From Pleodorina starrii (lineage: Eukaryota > Chlorophyta > Chlorophyceae > Chlamydomonadales > Volvocaceae): a DNA stretch of 64,000 nt. Where the stretch lies: the NCBI GenBank assembly GCA_030267565.1, contig BRXU01000002.1:6639501-6703500 (forward strand). The letters are read 5' to 3'. Positions 1 through 10,832 of this stretch are shown here, in pieces. Under the pieces are notes generated by a model. It saw only the letters and a list, made by a program, of their open reading frames with translations. It did no database searches and had not been told where the DNA came from. The translations under genes were made by a program, and so were the position numbers. The first letter of the stretch is position 1, and each line of letters opens with the position of its first letter.

Positions 1-3000
1 CGTTGATTTCGACAAACTGCCGTAGGAGACGTTGGCCTCGGGTCACGTTGAGGCATTCAGTCTCCCATCTACCTTGCTGTTGCCATTCCGTCAGGTGGTG
101 GTCGCGTGCATTTTCCATCCGACCGGGGTCCTGTTCGGCCTCAACGGCGCGCCGATGCCGGAATGCATTCAGCAGCTCTGTCCAGTTGTCTTGCGAGGCC
201 AGTCGCGACTCCTCATCTTCGGTGGGGGCCCATTCTACCTCGACTATCATTTCGGGGTGAGTGGGGGCGGTGGGGGTTTCGTACCGGTGCACTGCCTTCG
301 GGTGGTAGCCATTCTCGGTGTACAGTGCTATTGCCCCTTTAGTGATGACAGTACGTTCCCATTCAACCTGGTAGTACGTTCGGTGTGTGTGTTGGGTAGC
401 CGAGTCGGTTGTGCGTTGTCGCTTGGGGTTCGGAGCGCTGACGGCGACCCGTTTCCGGATTTCCGCCTTGATACATGCTACCCTCTCTTGGTCCCCGAAG
501 AGAAGCTGTGTGATGCTAAGGCCATGCTGGGTTGGTGTCCCCGCAGGCCACGCCGTCTCCCCATGGAGCATGCGGAGTAGCCGTTCGGCAGAGCCTACTT
601 GGGACGTGAGGCCCCGGTGGAGCGGGTGGCGCAGGATTCGTTCGCAGTGCTGAAGGGTAAGTGGGGTTTGCCGGGGGTCCCACCCAATGGCCTCGGCATC
701 TGTGATACCGTCGACTGGTTTCAGGTTCTGCCGGAGGAGGTATGCTTTGAGCAGCTCACTATCGGTTTTTCGCTGTGGCTGGTGGCGCCTGGCGGCTGGC
801 CGGGCGGCCGGGCGTCGTGACTCGAGGGTTGTTGCGGTGCCGGACGACGCTGCCGCGGTTTGGGTTGCCGTCGCCACACGAGGGGTTGTTGGGCCTGGGC
901 GAGGGGGTGGGTTTTCAGCTGGGGCGGCCGGAACGGTGTCGGCCGGGTCGCGGGGTTTGGCCAGTACGTACTTCCTTAGGGTTCCGTGGGGGATGGGGGT
1001 GGGTCTTGTCGCTTCCATCGCAAGATCGGTTAGATGTGGGCCGTCCGGGAGGAGTCGTAGTTCGGGGGGCAAGGGTGCTACACCTCTGTGGCGCGGCGCC
1101 CTGGCGCGAACACTGGGGTCAGCATTCAAGGCGAGGCTGAGCTGGTTTAGGGCTATCTGATGGCGTGGGCCCACCTTCCTGCCACCGATGCGTTGCAGCT
1201 GGTCGGTGGTGATGAGGTGCGCTCCCGTATTTTTGTCTTTCAGGGCCCTGAGGTCCAGGCCAAGTTCCAGCAGGGGCTGTATCCATCGGAAGAGGAGCGC
1301 GAGATCCTTGGGCTCGGCCGTCGGGTTGTGCGCCCCGATCAGGTGAATGAGGCTGCCTGCTGCCGGCTCATAGGTGCTGCCTTTGTCCGTGAGTTCGATA
1401 CCGGCTGCATGCACGAGAGCAAGTTGTTTGAGTGTGGTATAGTGCCGGCATTCGCGTTTGAATGTGTGCACTGGTATTGTGCCCATGTATCGGCTCTGCA
1501 GGTGCAGGAGGGCTCGGGTGACTGCCCCAAGGCGTCCCTTGTCGTTGAGGGACAGGACAAGCGTCTTCGCCGCTCTGACCGCATAAAGGGTACGTAGGGT
1601 GCCCACCCCCAGACCTAGTCGCGATATGGGACCGAGGATGGCGCGGGTTGGGAAGCCCATTTTTAGTCCGTAGCTGCGTTTGGCTATGCCGGCGATTTGG
1701 GCGTCGAGGCTGGCGATGTCGTGCGGGGTGTACGCCATAGTGGGCAGGCTGTACGCCACAAAGGGGTGAATGAGGGTTTTGATCATGTTTATGCGTTGAT
1801 CTGGGGTCGCGAGAGAGTTTTGTATGCTTTGCCCCCGTCGGTCGATTTCGGCGCGAGTGTAGGCCACCTGTGTCGTCCAATCCAGGGTAGGGGTGATGTG
1901 TACGCCGAGGTATTTGTACGATCCTGTTGGGGGTTCGTACGGGATGGGTACGCCATCGATCCGAATTTGGTTTTTCAGGAGACGTTCTACGACGGCCCTG
2001 TATTTTTGCGTACCGGGGCCCCGACTCAGATCAGTATCGGAACGCGCGCGGCCGTGCAGAATGCCCTGCAGTTGGCACTTGCCTACGTTGACCTTGAGTG
2101 CTCCCCAGCGGGCGTAGCGCTCTATTTTTGTGCTCTGTGTGCGCATGTCAGACACGGTGTTCGTGAGGATCACTAGGTCGTCCGCAAAGGCCCCCGAGCT
2201 AAAGTGGTGTCGGTCATTTTCGTCCGCTTGGAGGCAGCCGTAGCGGTATCCTCGGCCTCCGCTGTGTAGCCATCTTAGGAGTGGCTCCATGTAAATGATG
2301 AACAGTACGGGTGATAGTGTATCGCCCTGAATTGTGCCGCGTTCGATTGCAATCTCCGCGGTGCAGCCATGTTCGGTGCGTATGCGTGTGGTGGCGCGCG
2401 AGTACAGGTTCGCGACCACCGCGATGAGGTCCTCCGGATATCCTAGGTCGTACATGATCATCAGTAATTTGTCGTGATCGATGGTGTTAAATGCCGATGT
2501 GAAATCGATATATAGTAAGTAGAGGTCACGGCTGGTTAGGCCGGCGTCCTCGATGGCGTGTAGTACGTTTTGGATCTGCCGCTCCGTGTTACGCTGTCGG
2601 AGGTACCCTTCCTGGGCTTTCGTGAAGATGTGCGCTTGTTCACTAAAGGTGACGATATTAAACGTAATGTGGCTGGTGTATAGTTTGTAGAGTGTGTTTG
2701 CCAGGGCGATGGGGCGTTTGTTCTTGATGAGGAGTGGGTCGCCCTTTTTGGGAATGAGTACCGTGTCTGATTGCGTCCAGTGCGGGGGGATTTCGGCCTT
2801 GACCCACATGACTGTGATCAGGTGGTGGATTGCGGTTTGGAGGTCGGTGGGGAGTGTCTGTAGCAGCTCGTTGGGTATGCCGTCTGGCCCGGGGGCTTTG
2901 TTGCGGGCGAGATGGTCTAAGCATGCGCGGAAGTTACATGGGTCTAGTATGCCAGGGAGGAGGGACGGGGGTGCGCTTTCCCATTGGGCTAAACCACGTC

Positions 3001-5890
3001 GTAGAGGGTCCGGCGCTCCCGGCGTCTCCCAGGGGTAGTTCCGCGGGGCTTCGCTCGGGAGGTATTTGCCAGTGCGGGGTCCGGAGATGGGCCGGGCTAG
3101 GAGCGCGAAGTGCGTGTGGAGTGCGTCGAGGATGCCGTCCGAAGTTGTGCACAGATGCCCATCGGCGGGGTGGCGAATGGCCGTTATGCCGCGTGGCTGA
3201 TCGTCGGGCTCGAGAATTTGTTTGTGTGCGTGTTTCGGTTTCTTGGCTAGGAGGCTCTGAAATTGTTTCCTGGCTTTGCTCGCATGTAATTTACGGGTTT
3301 CCGTAGTCAACTTCTTAATTTCCCCTCCCTTTGCTCTTATTGCGGCACGCAGGGCGCGGGTCTCTGGTGTTTCTTGGAGCTCCGGGTTTTCGCGCGCGTG
3401 GGCTGTCGTACCCTCAGGTGGGTTGGGGTTTGCAGGGGTGGTCAGCGGGGTGGGTCGGGTGGGGGGTTGTAGGGTCTCTGCGTCGGTGTTTTCCGCGTGC
3501 GGGGCGCCGGGTGCCGGGTGGGATGGGGTGTCCGGCCGTGGCGCGCGTAGTATGCGGGTGAGTTCGCATTTCAGCGCCTTGTGTTCGCCGTACAGACGGG
3601 TGATTCGCTTGCCGGTGCCTCTTCGTGCGTGCAGGCGCCCCGTGCGAGGGGGCTTGTGCTGGCAGTGGCTTTCAAGGATCCCGAGGCACCGCAGCAGAAG
3701 TGATCCGAGCTCGTGGCTGAGGGTGTCGACGTTCGTTGTTTGGACGGCTTCGTGATCGCGCAGGTGGGTCAGGATCTGCCTTGCGTCCTCTTTGCTCGCC
3801 GCACGCTCCAGTCGCGCGGATGCTGCCGATATGGTTTCGTGTGCGGGTCTGAGTGCGGCTAACAGGTGGGTGACGGCCTCTGTGAGCGTCGCCTCCATCT
3901 CCATGCGTGCTTTGGTTTTGCTCTCTTTTTGTACGGGTAGTTGGATCCGGCTCCAGGAGCTTGGGGTAAGGTCTGGGGGGGGTTGGGCAGCGGGGGCGGG
4001 CAGGAGCCTGATGCCTGCTAGGGGTAGGAGGGTGCAGAGCGGTTTGTGGTCAAAGTTCCCGCCACACTCATAGACTTGTTCGTACGCTTTCCCTTCCATT
4101 GCCACAGCGTCGCTGGTCTGAGCGGCGAGGAGGACATCGTCGATGCGGCTGTGGTGGGTATCGTGTTCCTGCTGTGTTTGTGTGTATGTGTACTCACGTC
4201 GCGCCGTGTCTACCGGTTTTAGGCCTGTTTCTTCCGAGAAGCGTCGGTGCGCCCGGTCTGTCGCATTGCAGGTGCCCGTAGACCGGTCGCTCAGTTTGAG
4301 TGTTGCATTCCAGTCGCCCGCCATCACAAGGTGTTCGCCCTTAGCATTGGCTTGCAGCGCGGCCGCCCGTCCGTAATCGTATATTTTCCGCCTGGCGGCG
4401 GGGTCGGCCGGGCAGTATACCCCTATGACATGTAGAGCCGTACTGCCCGGGGGCGCGATGCGCACATGTCCTATGTACCCACTGAGCTCCGAGGGCACAG
4501 GTTCTGCCGTTGCACTGCCTTGGCGATTGAAGCGGTCTGCCACGCCGATCATCACTCCTGCCTGCCGTATATTGGGGTTACTGTCGTGCGGGTGGTTACT
4601 CATGTAAGTCTGGTAGGGTTTCAGGGTGTTCTTCACCCCGGCGATGGCTCGCCGGTGATGGGCGCTCAGTTTGGTTTCCGTTAGCACCATTACGTCTGGT
4701 TTGTGTTCGTCTAACAGGTGTTTTATGCCCTCGCGGTGCCCCTGCAGGCCGCGGGTATTCATCGTGAGGATCTTGAGGTGGCCGGGCCGTGGGTCTCCTG
4801 GCGCGGGGACGGGTGGCGCTGGCGCGGTCCTCTGGGGAGTTTCAGCAGGTGCGGCAGGGGCCTCCGTCCTGGGTTTCTTGGGTAGCACGTATTTTGTCAT
4901 GTTCTGTTGCTGGGGTCCTGATTTCGGCTTGGGGCGGGGTTGCGGCATGGGGGGGTTGTCTGCGTGGCGCTTGCGCTGTTGTGTACGTGGGGCGGTTGGT
5001 TCGGCGGGCGTGTGCGTGGTGTGTGTTGGCTCGGGGGCCGGGTTGGGAGGGGTATGTGCGGGTCCCCGAGCTGCGTCTGCTGCGTTCGGCGTTTCGACCG
5101 CCCGTTGGTTCCGTCCCGGACGGATGGGGAGTCCCAGCATGCGACGGAGGTGGTATGTGATGGTGTGTGTTGCTGGCGTCGTTCCCGTCTGACCTCTGGT
5201 CCGTTTCCTACTTTTACTTGCAGGTGCCGCTGCTTGTGGACCGGGGTTGCGGTTTGCTGCTCTGTCCGCGTTGGCGCGGCGCGCCGATGTGGTGCCCGCG
5301 TCTGCTGGGCGGGCTCCCTGGAGGTCTGGCTGCGTTTCACGCGGGTGGAGCTCGACGTTGTGAGCGTCCGGCAATGGCTGCAGTGCGCCCGCCCCAGGTT
5401 CCGCAGGATCTATTTCCATGGGATTTGGTTCAGCGGCTGTGATTGCAGGGTTGTCACCGGGGTTCTCTTGCTGGGCAGCGCTTAGCTCGGCGGCGTCCAA
5501 ATCCTCATGCGCACGGCTCGGGGGCAGGGGGTGTTCGAGCTGTGATGGGGGGGTTTGCGAACGTCCTTCGGTTCCCGTGAGGTCTGTTTCGTCGATCTCC
5601 ATCGGTGTGGGGTTGATGTCGGCTGCATCGTGTCTGGTTGCCGCGCATTCTGCGTTTTGCCAGTGGTCCGACTCTTCCAGATCCATCGGTGTGGGGCTAG
5701 CATCCGTGAGGTCTAGGATGGCGGGAGCTGTGGGTTGCTGCGCGGTCTGCGTGCGTCCTTCCATTGTGTGCCACTCGTCCGGTCCCGGGATACGGCGGAA
5801 ATCCAGCATCATCTGATTGATGGTCAAAACGTCTACCGACGCCAGGTAGTGGACGTGGCCTGTTAGCCGTGCCCACTGGCTGTTGTCCAT
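1..5890 (-). CDS. LINE non-LTR retrotransposon polyprotein (endonuclease-reverse transcriptase), 3' end outside window
   Basis: One frame on the minus strand, read through without a stop from the ATG at 5890 to the window edge (at least 1963 codons). Residues 1-370 are low-complexity and acidic or proline-rich. An AP-type endonuclease follows: N378 in MNTRGL, E405 in TETKL, GDWN at 525-528, an SRIDDVLL motif, and the D614-H615 pair in DHKPL. The RT has NKAPGPDGIP, IDFTSAFNTIDH, RGTIQGDTLSP and the catalytic FADD at 1235-1238, then a KYLGVHI motif. It would nick DNA and prime reverse transcription at the target. The frame continues over 700 codons past the RT without a zinc knuckle that I recognise; a VEVEW segment near codon 1890 faintly recalls a chromodomain. 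Chosen start: first ATG after an in-frame TGA at 6104-6106. Open endonuclease and RT suggest a recent, possibly active copy. Confidence 0.88.
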   Translation of the reverse strand, partial: MDNSQWARLTGHVHYLASVDVLTINQMMLDFRRIPGPDEWHTMEGRTQTAQQPTAPAILDLTDASPTPMDLEESDHWQNAECAATRHDAADINPTPMEIDETDLTGTEGRSQTPPSQLEHPLPPSRAHEDLDAAELSAAQQENPGDNPAITAAEPNPMEIDPAEPGAGALQPLPDAHNVELHPRETQPDLQGARPADAGTTSARRANADRAANRNPGPQAAAPASKSRKRTRGQTGTTPATHTITYHLRRMLGLPIRPGRNQRAVETPNAADAARGPAHTPPNPAPEPTHTTHTPAEPTAPRTQQRKRHADNPPMPQPRPKPKSGPQQQNMTKYVLPKKPRTEAPAAPAETPQRTAPAPPVPAPGDPRPGHLKILTMNTRGLQGHREGIKHLLDEHKPDVMVLTETKLSAHHRRAIAGVKNTLKPYQTYMSNHPHDSNPNIRQAGVMIGVADRFNRQGSATAEPVPSELSGYIGHVRIAPPGSTALHVIGVYCPADPAARRKIYDYGRAAALQANAKGEHLVMAGDWNATLKLSDRSTGTCNATDRAHRRFSEETGLKPVDTARREYTYTQTQQEHDTHHSRIDDVLLAAQTSDAVAMEGKAYEQVYECGGNFDHKPLCTLLPLAGIRLLPAPAAQPPPDLTPSSWSRIQLPVQKESKTKARMEMEATLTEAVTHLLAALRPAHETISAASARLERAASKEDARQILTHLRDHEAVQTTNVDTLSHELGSLLLRCLGILESHCQHKPPRTGRLHARRGTGKRITRLYGEHKALKCELTRILRAPRPDTPSHPAPGAPHAENTDAETLQPPTRPTPLTTPANPNPPEGTTAHARENPELQETPETRALRAAIRAKGGEIKKLTTETRKLHASKARKQFQSLLAKKPKHAHKQILEPDDQPRGITAIRHPADGHLCTTSDGILDALHTHFALLARPISGPRTGKYLPSEAPRNYPWETPGAPDPLRRGLAQWESAPPSLLPGILDPCNFRACLDHLARNKAPGPDGIPNELLQTLPTDLQTAIHHLITVMWVKAEIPPHWTQSDTVLIPKKGDPLLIKNKRPIALANTLYKLYTSHITFNIVTFSEQAHIFTKAQEGYLRQRNTERQIQNVLHAIEDAGLTSRDLYLLYIDFTSAFNTIDHDKLLMIMYDLGYPEDLIAVVANLYSRATTRIRTEHGCTAEIAIERGTIQGDTLSPVLFIIYMEPLLRWLHSGGRGYRYGCLQADENDRHHFSSGAFADDLVILTNTVSDMRTQSTKIERYARWGALKVNVGKCQLQGILHGRARSDTDLSRGPGTQKYRAVVERLLKNQIRIDGVPIPYEPPTGSYKYLGVHITPTLDWTTQVAYTRAEIDRRGQSIQNSLATPDQRINMIKTLIHPFVAYSLPTMAYTPHDIASLDAQIAGIAKRSYGLKMGFPTRAILGPISRLGLGVGTLRTLYAVRAAKTLVLSLNDKGRLGAVTRALLHLQSRYMGTIPVHTFKRECRHYTTLKQLALVHAAGIELTDKGSTYEPAAGSLIHLIGAHNPTAEPKDLALLFRWIQPLLELGLDLRALKDKNTGAHLITTDQLQRIGGRKVGPRHQIALNQLSLALNADPSVRARAPRHRGVAPLPPELRLLPDGPHLTDLAMEATRPTPIPHGTLRKYVLAKPRDPADTVPAAPAENPPPRPGPTTPRVATATQTAAASSGTATTLESRRPAARPAARRHQPQRKTDSELLKAYLLRQNLKPVDGITDAEAIGWDPRQTPLTLQHCERILRHPLHRGLTSQVGSAERLLRMLHGETAWPAGTPTQHGLSITQLLFGDQERVACIKAEIRKRVAVSAPNPKRQRTTDSATQHTHRTYYQVEWERTVITKGAIALYTENGYHPKAVHRYETPTAPTHPEMIVEVEWAPTEDEESRLASQDNWTELLNAFRHRRAVEAEQDPGRMENARDHHLTEWQQQGRWETECLNVTRGQRLLRQFVEIN

Positions 5891-6116
5891 GGGCCTTTGG
5901 CCTTGAACGTGAAACTGCAGCAAAAGCCGTACACATAAGCGGGGCGTCCGCGAGCGACTGGTCCTATCCTTAGGCGCAGACGGGTGACGAGAGAACGAAA
6001 AGGGGGCCGGCACGCACCTGCACGCACGGCCCTGACCGCCGACGACTGACTTCCACCACCGAGACAATAACCGAAAACGTCCGGGGAGAGCACATTGCGC
6101 GCATCAGCGCTGTCTC

Positions 6117-6713
6117 TTAAGCGAAAAACGAACAGCGAGAATTGAAACGTCCGTGAGCGCACGCGGGCGCATACAAGTCGAAACCGGGGCGCACACGGGC
6201 GCGAACCGAGTCAACCAAAGCGCGCGCGGGCGCAAAACAAGCCGTCCGAAGTGCGTGCGCGGGTGCAGAAGCAAGCCGTCCAAAGCGCGCGCGGGCGCTG
6301 TGAGACTCCAGGTGAGACAAGTCCTCTGCGCTATCGGCACGTAGGCCGGAGACAGGATCGTCGCTGACGGGTTCTGGCCTGCGGCCAAGACTTTGGCCAC
6401 AGAAGCCAGAACCTCGTTGCTCTTCGTCAGCAGCTGGTTCAGTTCCAAAAGCTACTGCTGTAGTGGAGCCATGCTGTTCTTGACTACTAAATTGACGAGG
6501 ACCGCTCTCGCAGCGTGACAGCCGGCCGGCAGAGGAGGAAAGAGTGTGTTGAGAGGTGGTGCTGCCAGCCGCGCTAACAGCGGGGTCGTCACCGCCCGTG
6601 TTAGGCGGGATCCGCTGAAAGGGGCCATCGGTGTGACCCGCACCTTGTTGCTGCTGCTGCTGCTCTTGCTGCTCCGGCGTCTTGTTAAGGTTGGTGTTGT
6701 CAACTCCAGACAT
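6117..6713 (-). CDS. possible LINE first ORF or 5' leader frame, uncertain
   Basis: A 198-codon frame upstream of the LINE polyprotein on the same strand. It starts with MSGVDNTNLNK, then a short glutamine run from a CAG-type repeat, and is otherwise serine/alanine-rich without a domain I recognise. A competing frame at 6104-6448 encodes a more protein-like start (MELNQLLTKSNEVLASVAKVL), heptad-like and possibly coiled coil, as LINE ORF1 proteins often are. Its stop at 6104-6106 is in the same frame as the downstream polyprotein. Which frame is used, or whether an intron joins them, cannot be told from sequence alone. Confidence 0.3.
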   Translation of the reverse strand: MSGVDNTNLNKTPEQQEQQQQQQGAGHTDGPFQRIPPNTGGDDPAVSAAGSTTSQHTLSSSAGRLSRCESGPRQFSSQEQHGSTTAVAFGTEPAADEEQRGSGFCGQSLGRRPEPVSDDPVSGLRADSAEDLSHLESHSARARFGRLASAPAHALRTACFAPARALVDSVRARVRPGFDLYAPACAHGRFNSRCSFFA

Positions 6714-7052
6714 GATCCTCTTGATTCAGAGGTGAAGTCTAATAAGTTGATGGCTACGATGCCGAGGTAAGGCTTCAGTTGGCGAGCTCTGCTCTAGCCA
6801 AACGATGAACGAACAGCTATGAAAAGCTGAAGCTCTACTGAGTGAAAGGCAGAATGCCTGCAACGAAGGAGCGAAGCATAATAAACGTGCCACTCAATTA
6901 CAGATTGTACGACAGACGCACAGAACCTGCCAGCGGCTCCGATTGCTACGCTCCGTCGCATCTAAGTCAACAATTTGGATTAGGACGACCCCACCAGGAC
7001 AGGTCAGGATAATGATTAAGACTGTTGTGAGTGAGCAACATTACATTACCAT
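6714..7052. other. no gene seen; probable LINE 5' flank
   Basis: About 340 bases of ordinary complexity between the LINE leader and the first macrosatellite fragment. No ORF, tRNA or clear repeat was found. It could be the 5' untranslated end of the LINE or host DNA. Confidence 0.5.
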
Positions 7053-7909
7053 TACAACAGGACAAATTTTTCGAAAGGTATGATAATGAAACCAACCAGG
7101 CATCGTCGGCTTCCACCCTCATGTAAAGTTCACATTCATAGCTGGATTGTCAAAATGCCGAATTATTACATTAAGTAGACACAGCACAGACAGGCGTGTT
7201 TGTATATATGCGCATGTATTTGTATGTATGAATGTTATCGTGAGGGCGGCTTCATTTTTGGGCCCAATACTTCTTGGGTGATGCCACAGCCCTACCGTTG
7301 TTAACAGCCTCACGTTTGTTCGCTTAGAGCACCATCCACAACCGTCACACTGTCTTACACCATACAAACTGTGAGTCCAAGGCTGCTGGTCCTGCCAACT
7401 AGGCCCCCACCTACCCCAGCTGTTCACCCGACATTCATAGAGACCGAGGATTCTGTGATTGCCACCAATCAAACGCCATCTACCCTATCAACTGGGGCCC
7501 AACTCCACATCTCAGAATCTAGCCATATATAATCTCACCGCACCTGACAATGCCGGGGGTCTCACTGGGAATCGAACCCAGGACTGGGTGTATGTGTTGT
7601 ACAGTGGGGTCCACATAATGGACAAGTACAACCAATCAGCCAGCAGCAGGTCGTGCAATGCTGTGCGTGGAAGCCGACCATTATTGTGGCCGAGACACCC
7701 ACCCAGACCAGACAGCACACTTTACCCAAACAGAAACAAGGCTCACTCAGACAGCCATGCTCATGTAGAGAATTGCCATGAGGCTCCAAACTGGGTGACA
7801 AGCCCAGTTCCCTTTCAAATAGACAGACCAACAAACCTGAGAGGAACCCGCCTACCTTTGGTGTTGTTCAACTGCAAGGTGCATGTATTCTATATGTGCA
7901 CACCCTTGA
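7053..7909 (+). repeat. macrosatellite unit, partial (no tRNA part)
   Basis: This matches the 3' two thirds of the tRNA-bearing macrosatellite seen at 16136-51912, from the tacaacagg segment to the cacaccctt segment. The tRNA half is absent. The right end is cut by the LTR that starts at 7910. It has small differences from other units, such as an extra cgtg near 7670. Confidence 0.85.
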
Positions 7910-8313
7910 TGTAGCAAGCTACATTTCCCTTAGGAATATTACAGTAACAAATATAAACAACAATAATTCATTTGCGCAATAATGCGAAGAGCGCGCCCCG
8001 CGCGAACGCGATGCGCGCCAACTAACTTAACTAACCTGAAGCGACCCTACCACTGGTCCCAATCATAGATCAGTGTCGTACAGACATCTTAGCCGGCAGG
8101 TGGAGCCGAGATATAAGTCACCCGGGTGTAGTGTTCCGGCCAGTCATTGAGTAACCACATTTACTCGGTGGCCAGGGTTCAAGACCCTGCTGACACCTAA
8201 GAGCTTCCGCTATCTCACGTATGCTTCTAGGCCCTCTGCGGAGACTCGCCGACTTTGTCGTCACTCTCTTCAGCAAGTCCACAATGACGGTAAGTGCCTA
8301 GACGCTTACTACA
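7910..8313 (+). repeat. 5' LTR of a truncated Ty3/gypsy element
   Basis: The left edge is where the macrosatellite sequence breaks off. The segment starts TGTAGCAAG and ends CTTACTACA, giving short inverted ends with TG...CA. A primer-binding site and a gag frame follow directly. The partner LTR is not in the window because the element is cut at about 9920. Confidence 0.75.
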
Positions 8314-8315
8314 AC

Positions 8316-8330
8316 TGGTATCGAGGGTCA
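8316..8330 (+). promoter_or_regulatory. primer-binding site (tRNA primer) of Ty3/gypsy element
   Basis: TGGTATCGAGGGTCA begins two bases after the LTR. It shares TGGTATCGAG with the primer site at 63204 of the unrelated-length chromovirus, as expected if both use the same tRNA. It resembles the initiator-Met primer site of plant elements (TGGTATCAG) but is not identical. Confidence 0.65.
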
Positions 8331-8383
8331 GTGTTTCGATCCTCTCTAACATCTAACCATCAGGCTTTAAGCCACCAGCCAAT

Positions 8384-9920
8384 ATGGCAACCAATCTCAC
8401 ACCCGAAGAACGGGAACTATTTAAAAAATTCAGACGTACATTGCGCCTTATTGCGGCTGAAAAAGCTCGTCGGGCGACAGAGACCGCCGATGCCGATGCC
8501 GATGCCGATGGCCAACAACGAACCGAAGGCCTCGAGCCGGGCGCAACAACTGAAATCACTAACACTGAAAATGCTGCTGCTGCTGCCGACGACCCCCAGA
8601 TGGTGGTGGACACAGTTGACGGCGCGGCGCAGCCCGGTGGCTCCACGCAGTCACCGGCCGACGCGGCCCGTGCTGCAGCTCTGGCCATCAGACAGAAGGA
8701 GGTCCAGGAGGCGATGAGGAACGACACTCACAAGAAGGTCGAGGCCGTAAGCGTCGACGTGGTCAAGCTCCACGCGACCTTGGCAGAGACCGTCGCCAAC
8801 CAGGCGGATGTCAACGGCAAGGTCACCTCGGCGTTGGAGGCCTTGCAGGCGACCGTCCTCCGCCTGGAGACCTTCATGATGGCGGAGAAGGCCAAGGGGA
8901 ACGCTAACGACCCCCGCCTCAACCGCCTCAAAGATATCGCCATCCAGTGCTTGAAGTCGCCCCTGGCGGCCTTGGGCAAGGACAAGGTCGCCGCCACGGT
9001 GGTGGAGCTCGCCGTGGCGGAGAGCATCAACCCACCGACGTCGGTGGAGGAGGTCCTCGCCCACTGGGCGGAGATCGAGGACGACGCCACGTACAAGGCC
9101 GTCACCTCCGGCGCGGGCGCGAGCAACGCCAACACCCCCTTGAAGACCCCCAGGCCGGGTGAGGTGAGCCAGAAGCGCGTCCCTCAGCCAACCAAGTTTT
9201 CGGGGAAGAAGGACTCGCACATCACGTGCACCAAGTCCTGGTTTGACCTGCTGATGCAGTATTTCGACCTGATGCAAATGGATCCACTAGAACACTTTGT
9301 CACGGGCAAAGCGCAAGAGTGGGCCACTGACAAATTCAACATGCACAAGTCGGGCGTCAAACCGCTCACGCGCGAGTCGTTGCGCACTGAATTCTTGCTT
9401 TCATATGGCGATGCGCAACGCAACACTGGCATGGCGGCTCGTGACCGCTTGCACGCGCAAGAGCACAGCATGCAATCGGACGAGTCCGTACCGCAGTACA
9501 CCCAGCGTTTCCACGAAATCATTCGCGAGGCCAAAGACACGAGCACTAGCGACAAAATTTCGTGGTACATTAAGGGCTTAGTCCCAGCGCTGCGGGGCCG
9601 GTGCGCGACCGACGATGAGGGCAAAGACTGGCAGGACTTGGACAAACTCACGCTTTACGCAGTGGGCCAGGAGGTTCGGTGGAAAGCCGCTAAGGAGAAG
9701 GCTCAATTGGCTGCCTTCAACGCACAGCACACCACGCCGAAGGCCCAAAATTCCTCTAAGACCAAGCGCCCTCCCTCCAATCCCGCTCCCCAAAAGCAGG
9801 GCGACAAGTCGCAGGGCGGCATGGCTTCTTTTAAGAAGCCGCGGACGGACGGCAAGGGCGACAGCAAGCTGGCGCCCAACCAGTGCCGCATCTGCCGGGC
9901 TTTCAAGAAGCCCTCGGAGA
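8384..9920 (+). pseudogene. gag: Ty3/gypsy Gag, 3' truncated
   Basis: The frame opens with MATNLTPEERELFKKF in a good start context (ccaatATGG). The N-terminal half is alanine/aspartate-rich and probably helical. The middle is a typical retrotransposon Gag capsid region: KFSGKKDSHITCTKSW, EHFVTGKAQEWATDKF, RLHAQEHSMQSDESVPQYTQRF. A basic, Q/K-rich tail leads to NQCRICRAFKK, where a zinc knuckle would begin. At about 9921 the coding sequence joins antisense sequence of the element at 9921-11150, so the zinc knuckle, protease and polymerase are missing. The frame runs on to 10084 only by chance. Capsid and particle function would be lost. Confidence 0.82.
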
Positions 9921-10832
9921 GCTGCCTCACCGCCGAGGGCAATCCCCCCAACGGCAACTGGCGGCTGCCCCGTGCCTTCCCGTGTTGCTGCCAGCGCCGC
10001 TGCGACAGCTGTGGCGATGATGTTCTGGTTTGTCATACTTTGCTGCTGCAGCTCCTGGGACACTGCTGGGTACAGTTGCTGTGACGGCTGCGCTGGCCTC
10101 CTGATCCCTGACACCCTGGGGTGCTGTGCTGGCTGCACCACGCCGCCAGATGGAAGGGGCGCCCGAGGGGGTAGTGGTGGTACCGCCAAGGCCGGCCCCA
10201 CGGGCGCAGGGGCCTCTGCAGCCCCGGCGACAGAGGTAGTTGCCACCTGGCGGCCTCGTCCAGTACCGCCACGGCCCCTGCCCCTGCCACGGCCGCGGCC
10301 ACTGGGAATGGCAGCAGCTGCCGAAAGGACAGCAGCCTCCTTTGCCTCCCGTTCCTTGGCACGCTTCTCACGCTGGTATCTTCGCTTGGCTTCTTTTAAC
10401 TCTTCCGCCGATGTGTACTTCTTGGGGCGTCCCCGGCGTCCGCTGCCGCAGCTGCCCGCAGATGCCTGCGAGCCTCGGTCACCTCCATCGTCATCCCCGT
10501 CGCTGGCGCCGTCGGCGAAGGCACCGCCGACGGCACCGGCGCCGGCGTCGTCGGCATCACCTGCCGCACTGTATGTTGCCAGGATCGCCATAATCCCTAC
10601 CGCTGCTGGATGCGCGTGAGGAGGGGCGCCGTGCCCTCTTCTGGCTCGCGGGAAGCAAGCCGCTGCGGACGGCATCCATGCGGGTGTCCACTGCGTCGCG
10701 AACATCATCGCGGGTCGGCTGTCGTTGCGGCAGGTCCTCATCAGCGTCGTCTTCAGCCGGGGGATGGTATAAAGGGTCGGGCCCATAGTCCTCTTCCTCG
10801 CCGAAATCCCACAAGTCGTCTGCGCCGCTCAT
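9921..10832 (-). pseudogene. copy 1 of the MSGADD hypothetical protein, frameshifted and truncated
   Basis: Starts MSGADDLWDFGEEE at 10832. A four-base insertion (tatg, near 10571-10574) compared with copies 3 and 4 shifts the frame after about 86 codons, so the first frame ends at 10557 and the rest continues in another frame. The C-terminal part is lost at the junction with the gag pseudogene. Function unknown. Confidence 0.7.

Noticed and set aside
3..5816. Many plus-strand frames of 60-180 codons in the first 6 kb
   Set aside because: They lie opposite the continuous LINE frame on the minus strand and have no motifs.
10084..10619. Plus-strand frames rich in S, P and R opposite the MSGADD protein
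   Set aside because: They are the antisense of the GC-rich coding frame and appear in every copy only because the sequence does.
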